Source of the DNA: Primorskyibacter sedentarius
Lineage (GTDB): Bacteria > Pseudomonadota > Alphaproteobacteria > Rhodobacterales > Rhodobacteraceae
Assembly: GCF_004342065.1 (NCBI RefSeq)
Contig: NZ_SLZU01000008.1
Span: 1-64,000, forward strand
DNA length: 64,000 bases
Direction of reading: 5' to 3'
Part shown: positions 34,128 through 42,729 of the stretch, in pieces
Numbering within the stretch: position 1 is the stretch's first letter
How the letters are laid out: the number at the start of each line of letters is the position of its first letter
Translations under genes and position numbers: made by a program
The notes under the pieces: generated by a model
What the model was told of the DNA's origin: nothing
Seen by the model: only the letters and a program-made list of their open reading frames with translations
Databases searched by the model: none

Positions 34128-35553
34128 GACCCGGCTCCGGCACGTAGACGTCCTGACTAATGACATGGCCAAACGGACCATTAATTCCCTTGCGCCGCAG
34201 CTTGCGCTGCAACTCGCCTCGGGTCATCTCGGCCTTGCCATACAGGAAATAAGTACGCTCGTCGGTCAGGATCGCGCGATCCAGCGGCGTTGCCAGCTGC
34301 TTGCGGTTGGCAACCGGCCGGGTCAGGCGTGGTGTGACGATGATCACCAGATCTGTCTCCTCCTTCTGGAAAGAGGCGGAGCGGAACAGCGCGCCCAGAA
34401 CAGGCACATCGCCGAGCCATGGCACCTGCTCTTGGCGGCGGATGTTATTGCGTTGCAGCAGCCCTGCGATGGCAAAGCTCTGCCCGTCGCCCAGCTCGAC
34501 AGTCGTACTGGCGCGGCGGGTCGAGAAGGAGGGCAGCTCTATCAGTCCGGTATTATAGGTGTTGGTCAGGTCGATCTGGCTGACCTCCGGTTCCAGCGTC
34601 AGATTGATCAGGCCATTGCCCAGAACAATCGGTGTAAAGCTGAGCCGGACACCGAATTCCTTGTATTCGATCGTAACCTGGCCGTCGCTTTCGGCCACCG
34701 GGATCGGAACTTCGCCACCGGCAAGAAAGCTGGCCGTTTCGCCGGAAAGCGCCGCAAGGGTCGGTTCCGCCAGATTGCGGGCAAGCCCTTTCTGTTCAAG
34801 CGCCTGGATCAGCAGATCGACATCGGTTCCGCTGTCCAAAAGCGAGGCCAGCAGGCTGCCAAAGGGCAAGCCATTGCCGAGCTGCCCCCGACCGGTGCTG
34901 AGTGTCGAGCCGCTGGACCCCCGGACGTTGAGATTGACGCCAAGATCGCGCCCGGCATCGCGGGATGCCTCGATGATGCGCACCTCAAGAAAGACCTGCT
35001 GGGGGCTGGAAACCCGCAGCGCGTTCACGACCTGGCCTGCGCCATACTGCTCGGCAATCTCCATCACGCGGCTTAGTGTCACCGCGTCCGGCACCGTCCC
35101 GTGCAGACGCAACCGTCCGTTTACCGATTGCACGCGAATATCCGCACCCGGTGCAGCCGTCCGCAGCGTTGCAGCCAGATCGCCGGTATCGACCGTCACT
35201 TCCAGATCGATCAGGCCCGTGGGGTAATCGCCGCCGGCAAAGACCTGCAGGTTGGTGTGCCCTAACCCCCGGCCCAGAACGTAGAAAGAGCGGGGCGACG
35301 TCAGGACCACGTCGGCAATCTCCGGATCGCCCACAACAAGGTTTTCCACGTCGCTATCGGTCGTGAAGACCTGCGATTGGCCGACCGGAAGCTGAACCTT
35401 CTCTGCGTAGAGATTGGCAACCGAAAGCGACGTAGACCCGCGCCCTTGCGCTGTTGCACCTTGGGGCTGCGCCAAGAGGCAAACGGACGCCAATGTCATG
35501 AGGGCAAATGCCAATCGCGGAAGGCGGCGATACGCTTTAACCATCTGACGCAT
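34114..35553 (-). CDS. cpaC: Tad outer-membrane secretin CpaC/RcpA
   Basis: 479 residues with a Sec signal (LAFALMTLASVCLLAQPQGATAQ). It is followed by the pilus N-terminal domain (KVQLPVGQSQVFTTDSDVEN...VVGDPEIADVVL), a BON-like segment, the start of the secretin domain (VFLEVRIIEASRDAGRDLGV) and the secretin core (LAEPTLAALSGETASFLAGG, EVPIPV, VRLSFTPIVLGNGLINLTLE, VELGDGQSFAIAGLL, EETDLVIIVTPRL). It forms the outer-membrane pore for the pilus. It overlaps the tadD end by 17 bases; a start 9 bases later is possible. Confidence 0.93.
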   Translation of the reverse strand: MRQMVKAYRRLPRLAFALMTLASVCLLAQPQGATAQGRGSTSLSVANLYAEKVQLPVGQSQVFTTDSDVENLVVGDPEIADVVLTSPRSFYVLGRGLGHTNLQVFAGGDYPTGLIDLEVTVDTGDLAATLRTAAPGADIRVQSVNGRLRLHGTVPDAVTLSRVMEIAEQYGAGQVVNALRVSSPQQVFLEVRIIEASRDAGRDLGVNLNVRGSSGSTLSTGRGQLGNGLPFGSLLASLLDSGTDVDLLIQALEQKGLARNLAEPTLAALSGETASFLAGGEVPIPVAESDGQVTIEYKEFGVRLSFTPIVLGNGLINLTLEPEVSQIDLTNTYNTGLIELPSFSTRRASTTVELGDGQSFAIAGLLQRNNIRRQEQVPWLGDVPVLGALFRSASFQKEETDLVIIVTPRLTRPVANRKQLATPLDRAILTDERTYFLYGKAEMTRGELQRKLRRKGINGPFGHVISQDVYVPEPGHVGK

Positions 35554-36130
35554 CGCGCACTATCTTCAGGTTTGTCTGGACCACCGGATGTCCCGGGCTT
35601 AGCGCGTCGGCCTGCGAGAAATTGACAGAGGCCTTGCCCAACTCTCCCCTCAGCAGCTGCGAAAAGCCGACATTGTTGTAATAAAGGAAGTTCTTGTCAT
35701 CGATCTTGCGGCAGGCACCATAGGCTTGATCGGCCAGATCGAACCGGTACAGCCAGTCATAGGATGCGGCCAGCCCCAAACAGGCTTCCATGTTGCCCGG
35801 ATCAGTCTCAAGGGCCTGCTGGAAATAGCGCGCCGAGAAGCCGAAATTTCCGGTCTCGAAGGCTGTCCGCGCCGCAGCGATCTCTCCGCCCGAGGCGACG
35901 TCCGGCACGGAGGCCGGCAGATCCCTGCGCGGCTGGTCGGCGTCCATCATGCTGCACCCGACGCCAGCCAGCATCATCGTGATAAGTGCCCCCGTCAGGA
36001 CGGGCCGACCTCGTCTGCCGTTGCCAAACTTCGTCAATGTGTCGCCTGCTCTTCTTGCCACCGGAGTCCGAGTGGGGTTTTCCTCAATAATTCGCACAAG
36101 GCGGGACCCCTGTATAGCGATTTCAATCAA
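35537..36130 (-). CDS. tadD: TadD-like TPR lipoprotein
   Basis: 197 residues. LTGALITMMLAGVGCSMMDA contains a lipobox, preceded by an unusually long N-terminus; a TTG in LTKFGNGRRGR (near residue 32) may be the true start. TPR-like segments follow: RTAFETGNFGFSARYFQQAL, NMEACLGLAASYDWLY, FLYYNNVGFSQLLRGELGKA. TadD lipoproteins are periplasmic pilotins or assembly factors. It is first of the leftward three-gene block and divergent from the peptidase gene. Confidence 0.8.
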   Translation of the reverse strand: MIEIAIQGSRLVRIIEENPTRTPVARRAGDTLTKFGNGRRGRPVLTGALITMMLAGVGCSMMDADQPRRDLPASVPDVASGGEIAAARTAFETGNFGFSARYFQQALETDPGNMEACLGLAASYDWLYRFDLADQAYGACRKIDDKNFLYYNNVGFSQLLRGELGKASVNFSQADALSPGHPVVQTNLKIVRDASDG

Positions 36131-36237
36131 TGCGGGTGAATTCTGTGGCGAATTAGCCGCATGTTAGGATACCGATGTTAGGCAGTCGGGTGGTCGTCTT
36201 TGCATGTCGGCCGCCTGTCCACCCTGAGGTCTTCTCC

Positions 36238-36738
36238 ATGCTCATGTCTTCGCCGCTATTCGCGCTGGCCGCCACCGTCTTTTTCGCGGGCTGTGTGTTT
36301 GTTGCAGTGTCGGATCTGCTTTGGCGTTACATTCCCAACCGCGCCGTTCTGGGTCTTCTTGCAGGGGTGCCATTGCTGGTGGCAGATGGCGGGCTGCCAA
36401 TCGCGGCGCTTGCCGTGTCGTTGGTCCTTTCGGCGGGTTTTCTGCTCGTCGGAACGATCCTATTCGCGCGCGGTTGGATCGGCGGTGGCGACATAAAGCT
36501 GATTTGCGCGCTGATCCCCTGGTTCCCTCCGGTTGAGGCAATTCTGTTCGTGTGCCTTGCACTGATTTGGGGAGGGTTCTTGGCAGTCGCGACATTGGCC
36601 CTGAAACACGCATCCGAACGCGGATTTGTCAGGATCGGCGTCGCGCAGAAGCGTCTTCTTTCTGCCGAGCTATGCGTGCCTTACGCCGTTTCGATAGCGG
36701 CCGCAGGAATATATATGTTCGTAGAAGTATGGCTTTGA
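36238..36738 (+). CDS. cpaA: Prepilin peptidase CpaA/TadV
   Basis: 166 residues from ATG 36238, with about six helices. The two catalytic aspartates of A24 peptidases are present: Asp26 in VAVSDLLWRYIPN and Asp85 in WIGGGDIKL (G-x-G-D). It cleaves the Flp leader. The frame is open from 36175, but an N-terminal extension would precede the first helix. An ATG two codons later is also possible. Confidence 0.92.
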   Translation: MLMSSPLFALAATVFFAGCVFVAVSDLLWRYIPNRAVLGLLAGVPLLVADGGLPIAALAVSLVLSAGFLLVGTILFARGWIGGGDIKLICALIPWFPPVEAILFVCLALIWGGFLAVATLALKHASERGFVRIGVAQKRLLSAELCVPYAVSIAAAGIYMFVEVWL

Positions 36739-36790
36739 TTCAAAATGGAATTTTAAGACCTTCTTAGCACAATCGGCCGAGATTGGCGGG

Positions 36791-37678
36791 ATGTTGCGAG
36801 TCGTTATCCTCCTTTTTGCGCTTGGTGCCGGTGGCCTCGCCGCCTGGCTGTCGGCGAGCTATCTCAGCCAGCAACCGCAAGTCGTCGAGGTCCAGGTCGA
36901 GGTTCCAAAGGCGGACGTGTTGGTGCTTGATCAGAACTTGCCGCGCGGGTCGGTCTTGGCAGCGGGAGATCTGCGCTGGCAGGAACTGCCGCTCGAAGCC
37001 CTGCCAGACTTGGCGATCCGTCGCGATGCCATGCCAGACGCGGCAGAGGACCTTCTGGGTCGTGTCGCGCGGGCGGACCTGATGAAGGGGGACGCTCTGC
37101 GCCTGACGAGTCTTGTGGATGGTGGCGCAGGCCTCATGTCGCTGGTTCTTCGCCCGGGCATGCGTGCGGTCGGCCTGCGGATCACCGTCGACAAGATCGC
37201 CGGCGGCTTTATCCTACCAGATGACAAGGTCGATATCCTTCACACCGTCGTGCGCGACGTTGATGGCGACGGCAAAGCAACGGGGTTGAGCCGCACGATA
37301 CTCACGAACGTGCGGGTGCTTGCCATTGGTCAGGTGTCTGCCCGCAGTGCCGCGAAAAACACGGATACCGGTGAGATGGTCGAAACCGGCAGCGACGTGA
37401 CGGCCTTTGGCGAAACCGCCACCGTCGAATTGACCCCTGAACAAGCCGAAATCATCACCGCCGCAGCGTCTTCCGGTGCGCTTTCACTATCCCTGCGTGC
37501 GGTATCGGACTTCGGGGAGACCGCGATTGGCGCAGACGCCATCATTGAAGGGCCGAGTCGACTGGAAGAACCTGTCACCGTCACCCTCGAAGATGAGCCT
37601 CAGCGCCCCGAAAAACTCGCCAGCACCATCCGGCTGATCGATGGGGGCGAAACCCGGACGATCACTTTGAAGAACTGA
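36791..37678 (+). CDS. cpaB: Pilus assembly protein CpaB/RcpC
   Basis: 295 residues with an N-terminal signal anchor (VVILLFALGAGGLAAWLSAS). The SAF-like domain reads VLVLDQNLPRGSVLAAGDLR, WQELPLEALPD, and the RcpC domain MRAVGLRITVDKIAGGFILP, DDKVDILHTVVRD and LTPEQAEIITAAASSGALSL. CpaB is a periplasmic component associated with the secretin. It lies between the peptidase and TadZ genes in a plus-strand operon. Confidence 0.92.
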   Translation: MLRVVILLFALGAGGLAAWLSASYLSQQPQVVEVQVEVPKADVLVLDQNLPRGSVLAAGDLRWQELPLEALPDLAIRRDAMPDAAEDLLGRVARADLMKGDALRLTSLVDGGAGLMSLVLRPGMRAVGLRITVDKIAGGFILPDDKVDILHTVVRDVDGDGKATGLSRTILTNVRVLAIGQVSARSAAKNTDTGEMVETGSDVTAFGETATVELTPEQAEIITAAASSGALSLSLRAVSDFGETAIGADAIIEGPSRLEEPVTVTLEDEPQRPEKLASTIRLIDGGETRTITLKN

Positions 37679-37720
37679 CGTAACGAAGAAAGCACGGTCT
37701 ACGACAAGGAACCGGCATCC

Positions 37721-38983
37721 ATGGCCAAATTCGAAGAAATCGACAAGACTGCGGCGGCCGCGATCAGCGCCCCAAGCCCAGCGTCCTTCGTGCCGCAAAT
37801 CACCATTGGTGCCTTCACACTGACGGACGCGATGCACGATGTCATAACCGCGGTTGCGGCCGATCGGCGAATGTCGCGCGCTTCGGTAACCTGCAGCCGC
37901 GGCGGTATAGACGCCGCGATCCGCAAATATGCAGAGCAATTCGCCCCGACAGTGTTACTGGTCGAGGTCGGCGATGACGAGGCAACGCTTATGGCAGAGC
38001 TTGATAGCCTGGCAGAGGCCTGCCCGCCGGAAACGCTCGTCGTGGTGCTTGGTGCTTGCAATGACGTCCGGTTGTATCGCGATATGCGGCGCGCCGGGAT
38101 CAGCGAATATCTCGTCACCCCGGTGACGCCGCTTGATCTGATCGAAACCCTCGCTGCTTTATTTGAGACAGACGTGGTCGAAAAGCGCGCCAACGTCACG
38201 GCCTTCTTTGGCGCACGCGGTGGCTGCGGCAGTTCGACCCTGGCGCAGAACACGGCCTTGGCGCTCGCCTCAACCTGTCACAGCCCGACCTTGCTCATCG
38301 ATTTCGACCTCGCTGGCGGAACCGCGGCGTTGCGGTTGGATCTTGAGGCCGTAGCGACTGTGAAAAGCGCTCTGAAAGAAGGCGGTCGTCTGGATCGCGC
38401 GGCGCTTGATCGAATGGTCCTGCGCAAGGATGGTGGTTTCGCACTCCTCGCCTCTCCCGCAGACCTGACAGATATCTACAATTACGAAACATCGGATATT
38501 CGACGCCTCATAGATGTGTCGCGGGGAATGGCCTCCCATGTCGTTCTGGACCTGCCTTCGGGCTGGACGAACTATGTCGCAGGCTTCATGGAGCTTGCGG
38601 ATCAGATCGTGCTTGTAGCAACGCCGGACCTTGTATCACTGCGCAATTGCGGCCGCATCGTCGCACTCCTGCGCAAGGTCCGTCCGAACGACCCACCTCC
38701 TCGGGTCGTCCTGTCCCAGACGGGCATCCCCCGTAACCAACAGGTCCCGCCGCAGCAGTTTGCCAAGAGCCTTGGCTTGACGATATCCGTTGAGGTTCCC
38801 TTTGATGCCGCGCTTTTCAGCGCTGCAGAAAACGAAGGACATCTGATGATGCAGAAGGCACCCGGAAGCTTGCCCGGTCGTCGCGTTGCAATGATCGCGT
38901 CAGCCCTGAACGGGCAAACCGACGGGCGGGGCGTCACGGCAAGACCGTCGATGATGAATAGGCTCTTCCGGAGGCTCCATTGA
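37721..38983 (+). CDS. cpaE: Pilus localisation ATPase CpaE/TadZ
   Basis: 420 residues. An atypical receiver domain (about 60-165: LLVEVGDDEATLMAELDSL, LRRAGISEYLVTPV-like block) is followed by a MinD/ParA-type ATPase with deviant Walker A FFGARGGCGSSTLAQNTALA, LLIDFDLAGGTAAL and HVVLDLPSGWTNY. TadZ marks the pole and recruits the pilus machine. The downstream TadE gene starts inside its stop (TTGA). Confidence 0.9.
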   Translation: MAKFEEIDKTAAAAISAPSPASFVPQITIGAFTLTDAMHDVITAVAADRRMSRASVTCSRGGIDAAIRKYAEQFAPTVLLVEVGDDEATLMAELDSLAEACPPETLVVVLGACNDVRLYRDMRRAGISEYLVTPVTPLDLIETLAALFETDVVEKRANVTAFFGARGGCGSSTLAQNTALALASTCHSPTLLIDFDLAGGTAALRLDLEAVATVKSALKEGGRLDRAALDRMVLRKDGGFALLASPADLTDIYNYETSDIRRLIDVSRGMASHVVLDLPSGWTNYVAGFMELADQIVLVATPDLVSLRNCGRIVALLRKVRPNDPPPRVVLSQTGIPRNQQVPPQQFAKSLGLTISVEVPFDAALFSAAENEGHLMMQKAPGSLPGRRVAMIASALNGQTDGRGVTARPSMMNRLFRRLH

Positions 38984-39444
38984 AGGGCCGACTTGCCCAG
39001 CGCTGGCTGCTGCGTCGTCTGGCGCGGGATCGTCGTGGCGCCTCGGCAATCGAGTTCAGCGTGATAGCACCAATTATAGCTGCAGGACTGCTCAGCACGG
39101 TCGACCTGGGCCGCGCAATAAACGAACGCATTTCGCTCGACAACTTGCTGCGCGTTGGAACCCGGATCGCGATGACCGATCCCGGTGCCGGAGTGGTCCG
39201 AGCCGCCATCGGAATCGCGGATGACAGCCAATCCCATTCGAACGATCGCAGCGCCCTGTCGCTCGATGTCCTGCGCTATTGCGCCTGCCCCGATGACAGT
39301 GCCAGCGCCGTTCCCTGTTCGACCACCTGTTCCGGTTCGGCTCCGACGGCCATATTCTACCGCCTGACCAGTACGGCCACATTCGACGGCATGCTCCTAC
39401 CGCCGATAAGCATCGGTGCCGACAGCCGCGTGCGGATACGCTAA
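38980..39444 (+). CDS. tadE: TadE-family pseudopilin
   Basis: 154 residues from TTG 38980, 6 bases after GGAGG and overlapping the cpaE stop. The TadE signature RDRRGASAIEFSVIAPIIAA, with the conserved Glu, starts the hydrophobic helix near residue 20. The C-terminal part carries a cysteine-rich segment (RYCACPDD...PCSTTC). TadE/F are minor pilins processed by TadV. The next gene starts within the stop codon. Confidence 0.85.
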   Translation: MKGRLAQRWLLRRLARDRRGASAIEFSVIAPIIAAGLLSTVDLGRAINERISLDNLLRVGTRIAMTDPGAGVVRAAIGIADDSQSHSNDRSALSLDVLRYCACPDDSASAVPCSTTCSGSAPTAIFYRLTSTATFDGMLLPPISIGADSRVRIR

Positions 39445-39845
39445 TGCAAATGCCGCCTCCACTGGCCTCGGTGCTGAGCGACAGGCGCGGCGCGTCGGCG
39501 TTGGAATTCGCGCTATTGGCGCTCCCCTTTATCCTCTGCCTGCTTGGTACGCTGGAATTTGCGCGGCTATCCTTCTATCAGGCGTCGCTTTCAAACGCTA
39601 CTGCGGCGGCAGCCAGGTTCATTCTTCTCGATACCGGATCAACTGCCGCGACGCTTAAGCAAGACATGGCCGCGCGGATATTCAATGCGGATCCAGATCG
39701 CCTGACAGTCACCTACTCCGAAGCCACAAGCGACGGTGTCGTCTACCTGACCGTGACAGCCAGCTATGATTTCGAGTTCATGATTGCCCGGCTGTTCAAC
39801 ACTGGGATCCCGCTTCGAAATGAAACTGTGGTGCCGGTCTTGTAA
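39444..39845 (+). CDS. TadE/TadF-family pseudopilin
   Basis: 133 residues. The motif SDRRGASALEFALLALPFIL near residue 12 is the TadE/F prepilin signature, followed by FARLSFYQASLSNATAAAAR. The start ATG shares one base with the previous TAA. It is the last gene of the tad locus. Together with the preceding protein it forms the usual TadE-TadF pair. Confidence 0.88.
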   Translation: MQMPPPLASVLSDRRGASALEFALLALPFILCLLGTLEFARLSFYQASLSNATAAAARFILLDTGSTAATLKQDMAARIFNADPDRLTVTYSEATSDGVVYLTVTASYDFEFMIARLFNTGIPLRNETVVPVL

Positions 39846-40018
39846 AACAAAGCCGATCAGGGTGTTCCTACGTCACTGTATCACAACATCCGAACATAAC
39901 ATCTTCTTGTGGGAGCCTCTAATGCGCACATTACAAAGCCCGCATTCTTCCCATACATCTGGTGAACCGGGTTCAGGCAGAATTGCACCGCGCCGTGTTT
40001 TCCCGAAGCTCCAACTCT

Positions 40019-41485
40019 TTAGTAGGGTGGAGCACCAAGAAAGCGACGACGACCAAGTATTCCCTCGAAGCCAAGGTCGAACCGTACGCTGGCAGCATGG
40101 AGGACGGGTACGGAAACCGACCCGGCCGAAACGGTCAACGCGCTGCTCAAGGCAAGATACGCTAAAAGGTTGCCGACGCCGCGCCCCGTCGCAAGCCATT
40201 CAGCGATCATCACCCCCAGCAATGCACGCGGCACCGTCAGGCGAGTGGCTGCGAAAAGGTAAGGCAGCGAAGCCGGAATCACCACCATACGCATCGTAGT
40301 CCACCGGGTGGCGCCATAGGCGCGCGGCAGGTCCTCGGCGCTGCGCGGCACCAAAGCGATGCCCTGCGCGAGGGTGACGAAGGCCGGAAAGAAGGTGACA
40401 GAGATCGTGATCCAGAGCGTCAGCGACGTGCCACGCCCGAGGATCAGCACCAAAAGCGGCGTCAACGCAACCAGCGGCATGGTCTGTGTAATCAGCGCCA
40501 CCGGCATAAGGGCCTGGGTGAAGCGGGGCGACAGTTTCGACAGGATGGCCAACACAAAGGCGAAACTCAGACCAGCGATCATACCGGCAAAGGTAATCGG
40601 CAGGGTTTGCGCCAGTGCCGCCAGCAACTTGGTCTGAGCTAAGTCCGCCGAGGGCGCGAGAAAGAGATAGGCGAACACGTCCCCCGGCGTCTTGGCGATC
40701 ATTGACGGCGCGCCGCTGAGCTTGATAAGCGCCCACCAAAGCAGGAACGGCAAGGCCACGGTTGCCAGCGCCATTACAATGCGTGCGAACATGGTACCGC
40801 TCTCGGGCTTGCCCGTGGGCACGGCGGTGTTGAGCGTCACCGCCTTGGTCGCCCCCAGCACCTTGCGTGACAAAAGGGCAAAGCCCGCATAGCTGAGCCC
40901 GGCGATCAGCGTCGCGACCAGCCCGATCCCCCAGAGGCGGTCCGGCTCTCCACGTCCAAGCGAACCCAGAAGGTAGGTGCCCAACCCCCACCGTCCGCCG
41001 CCGCCGAACTCTGCCAGAATCGCGCCCAGAACGGCGTTTGGCGCAGCAACACGCAGCCCGGCCAGAATCGACGGCACCGCACCGCGAAACTGCACCAGTC
41101 GCAAGACCTTCCAGCGCGAGCCGCCATAGGCGCGGATCACGTCCTCGGCGCGGCTGTCCGCCTGCGCAATGCCGATCACGGTGGCGGTCATGGTAACGAA
41201 GTAGACACCCAGGGCGGCCAGCGTGATGCGTGGCGCCATGCCCGACATCGTCAAGGCAAGGATCGGTGCGATAGCGATGGGCGGCAGCGCAAAGGCCGCG
41301 ATGTTGATCCCGCGAAACAGGCGCAGCATCGGCGGCGACAGGGCAAACAACACTCCCGCCGCAACGGCCACCACATTGCCGATCAGGAACCCCGCGATCG
41401 AGGCCTGAAGCGTGGCAAGTACATGACCGGGGTAATCACCCCGGTCATGCCAGAGCCGGAAAAGGATGTCACTTGGCGGTGGCAA
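40019..41485 (-). pseudogene. Decayed fused ABC permease (NMT1/taurine type)
   Basis: 488 codons open from TTG 41485. Two BPD_transp_1 domains are seen, with loops YGGSRWKVLRLVQFRGAVPS and YGATRWTTMRMVVIPASLPY and the ends AEFGGGGRWGLG and AEWLATGRGVGNL. Compared with the intact permease at 19319, the first membrane helix (about 45 residues) is missing. After LLAYLALSSAL the C-terminus runs into unrelated sequence (to GRRRFLGAPPY) in place of the last helix. No ATPase gene lies beside it. The signal-peptide stub of a binding protein lies at its truncated 5' end. Confidence 0.65.
41422..41449. repeat. 12-bp perfect inverted repeat in the permease remnant
   Basis: CATGACCGGGGT and ACCCCGGTCATG are exact reverse complements separated by AATC. 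It lies just inside the truncated 5' end of the permease frame, close to the deletion junction with the binding-protein stub. Confidence 0.6.
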
Positions 41486-41528
41486 GGCCCATGGCGGCAG
41501 TGCCTGGAAAGGTGCGGCGATTGAGCAT
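41469..41528 (-). pseudogene. Signal-peptide stub of a lost ABC binding protein
   Basis: ATG at 41526-41528 follows AAGGAG by 7 bases and encodes MLNRRTFPGTAAMGLATAK, then a stop. The twin-arginine NRRTF and the alanine-rich stretch are the start of a Tat-exported NMT1-like binding protein. The mature domain has been deleted and the stub abuts the permease that has lost its own first helix. Together they mark one deletion that removed parts of at least two genes. Confidence 0.6.
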
Positions 41529-42090
41529 GAGTGTACTCCTTTTTGAGAATTTCAGGCGAGGCCCTGCAGGCGCTGAAGCTCTTGCAGGGGCGGTGTTTCA
41601 GTGATCTGTTTCGGTTCGAGCAGCAGCCATATCACACCGGTTGGACGTTTCGCAGGGCGTTCTACCACATGGGTGCCGCCGGGGGTAAAGATCTTGTCCA
41701 CCAGTATGTCGGTCTCGGAAGGCTGCAATTGCTCTTCGATGATCTCCATGCTGCGGCTGCTGGCCCTGTCCTACCTGGGCCAGAATCCCGACGCCGTAAG
41801 CCAGCGCATCGCCACGCTGGACGCCATCAACGAAGAACTGGATTTGTCAGAGTAAGCGGCGGCCATTGGTTGACCTTCGTCGGCTGTGAACTGCCCGGCT
41901 TCGGCCGTCGGGGCAACCGGCCCTACCCAGACAACCATCGCAGGCTTGGCCCGTCGCGGCGCCGGTCGTGGGTGCGGCGCTTCGGGCATCGCACCGCGCA
42001 TTGGCATTTGACCGTGAGCGTGCGGAAGATGCAGATGGTAGCTCCCTTCCCGAATGACCGCGCCGTAAGAAGCGCGCACGTCGCTGTCGG
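41529..42090. other. Stretch with unrecognised coding relics
   Basis: No intact gene is recognised. A minus-strand frame at 41552-41749 (ending LQELQRLQGLA) and a plus-strand frame ending LDAINEELDLSE at 41855 have codon use like real genes and may be C-terminal relics, but I cannot assign a family. The region lies between the permease deletion and the GFA gene. Confidence 0.3.
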
Positions 42091-42498
42091 TCAACCGGGC
42101 AAGCCGTCGAACCATTCAAGAGAGGCGAGGTCGGTATCCCAATTCGCGCGGCTCGCACCGCAGATATGCGCAACAGGTCGCATAGGGACAGGGCTGTCGA
42201 GCGACCCAGCCGGTACGACAAACATGCCATCCGTCGCCTGATGAAATGGCAATGCCGAACCGCAACGCGCGCAGAAACACTTCACGTGTCGCGACCCGGG
42301 CAACTGAAATCTCTTCACGCGTTCTTCGCCCGTCAGCCATCTGATCTTCGCAGCGGACAAAAACAGGTTCGCCGAATGAGCCGAGCCACTGTCTTTTCGG
42401 CAACGCGAGCAGTGACACAGAAAGAAGCTCTCGAACGCTCCTGAAATCTGAAACTTCACAGCGCCGCACAGGCACTCTCCGGTCAACAGATTGTCCAT
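42091..42498 (-). CDS. GFA/CENP-V family zinc protein
   Basis: 135 residues. It contains GECLCGAVKFQISGAFESFF, CHCSRCRKDSGSAH and CFCARCGSALP, the cysteine pairs that bind two zinc ions in the glutathione-dependent formaldehyde-activating (GFA) family. Many members with this name have unknown substrates. ATG at 42498 follows AAGGAG at good spacing. It is transcribed alone on the minus strand. Confidence 0.88.
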   Translation of the reverse strand: MDNLLTGECLCGAVKFQISGAFESFFLCHCSRCRKDSGSAHSANLFLSAAKIRWLTGEERVKRFQLPGSRHVKCFCARCGSALPFHQATDGMFVVPAGSLDSPVPMRPVAHICGASRANWDTDLASLEWFDGLPG

Positions 42499-42729
42499 TC
42501 ACATTCTCCTTCAAGCCACCGGAAACCTGTAGATATATCGACGATCCGTACCCTTGGATAAAACCAAGATCAAATCGCTTGTGAAAGCGTGGCCTCCGGC
42601 TTTGGAAGGCAACGACCGGTGCCGGGCTCAGATCTGACCTCTGCGCCTGCCCTGCCCCGCAATTCGTCGCTTGGCGCCGCCACCGGGAAGCCGGAGATTA
42701 ACCAGCCTCGCCTTGTCGCCAGTTGCAGG

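Noticed and set aside
34126-35076. 316-codon plus-strand frame across the secretin gene
   Set aside because: It is a shadow of cpaC, which carries the secretin domain on the minus strand.
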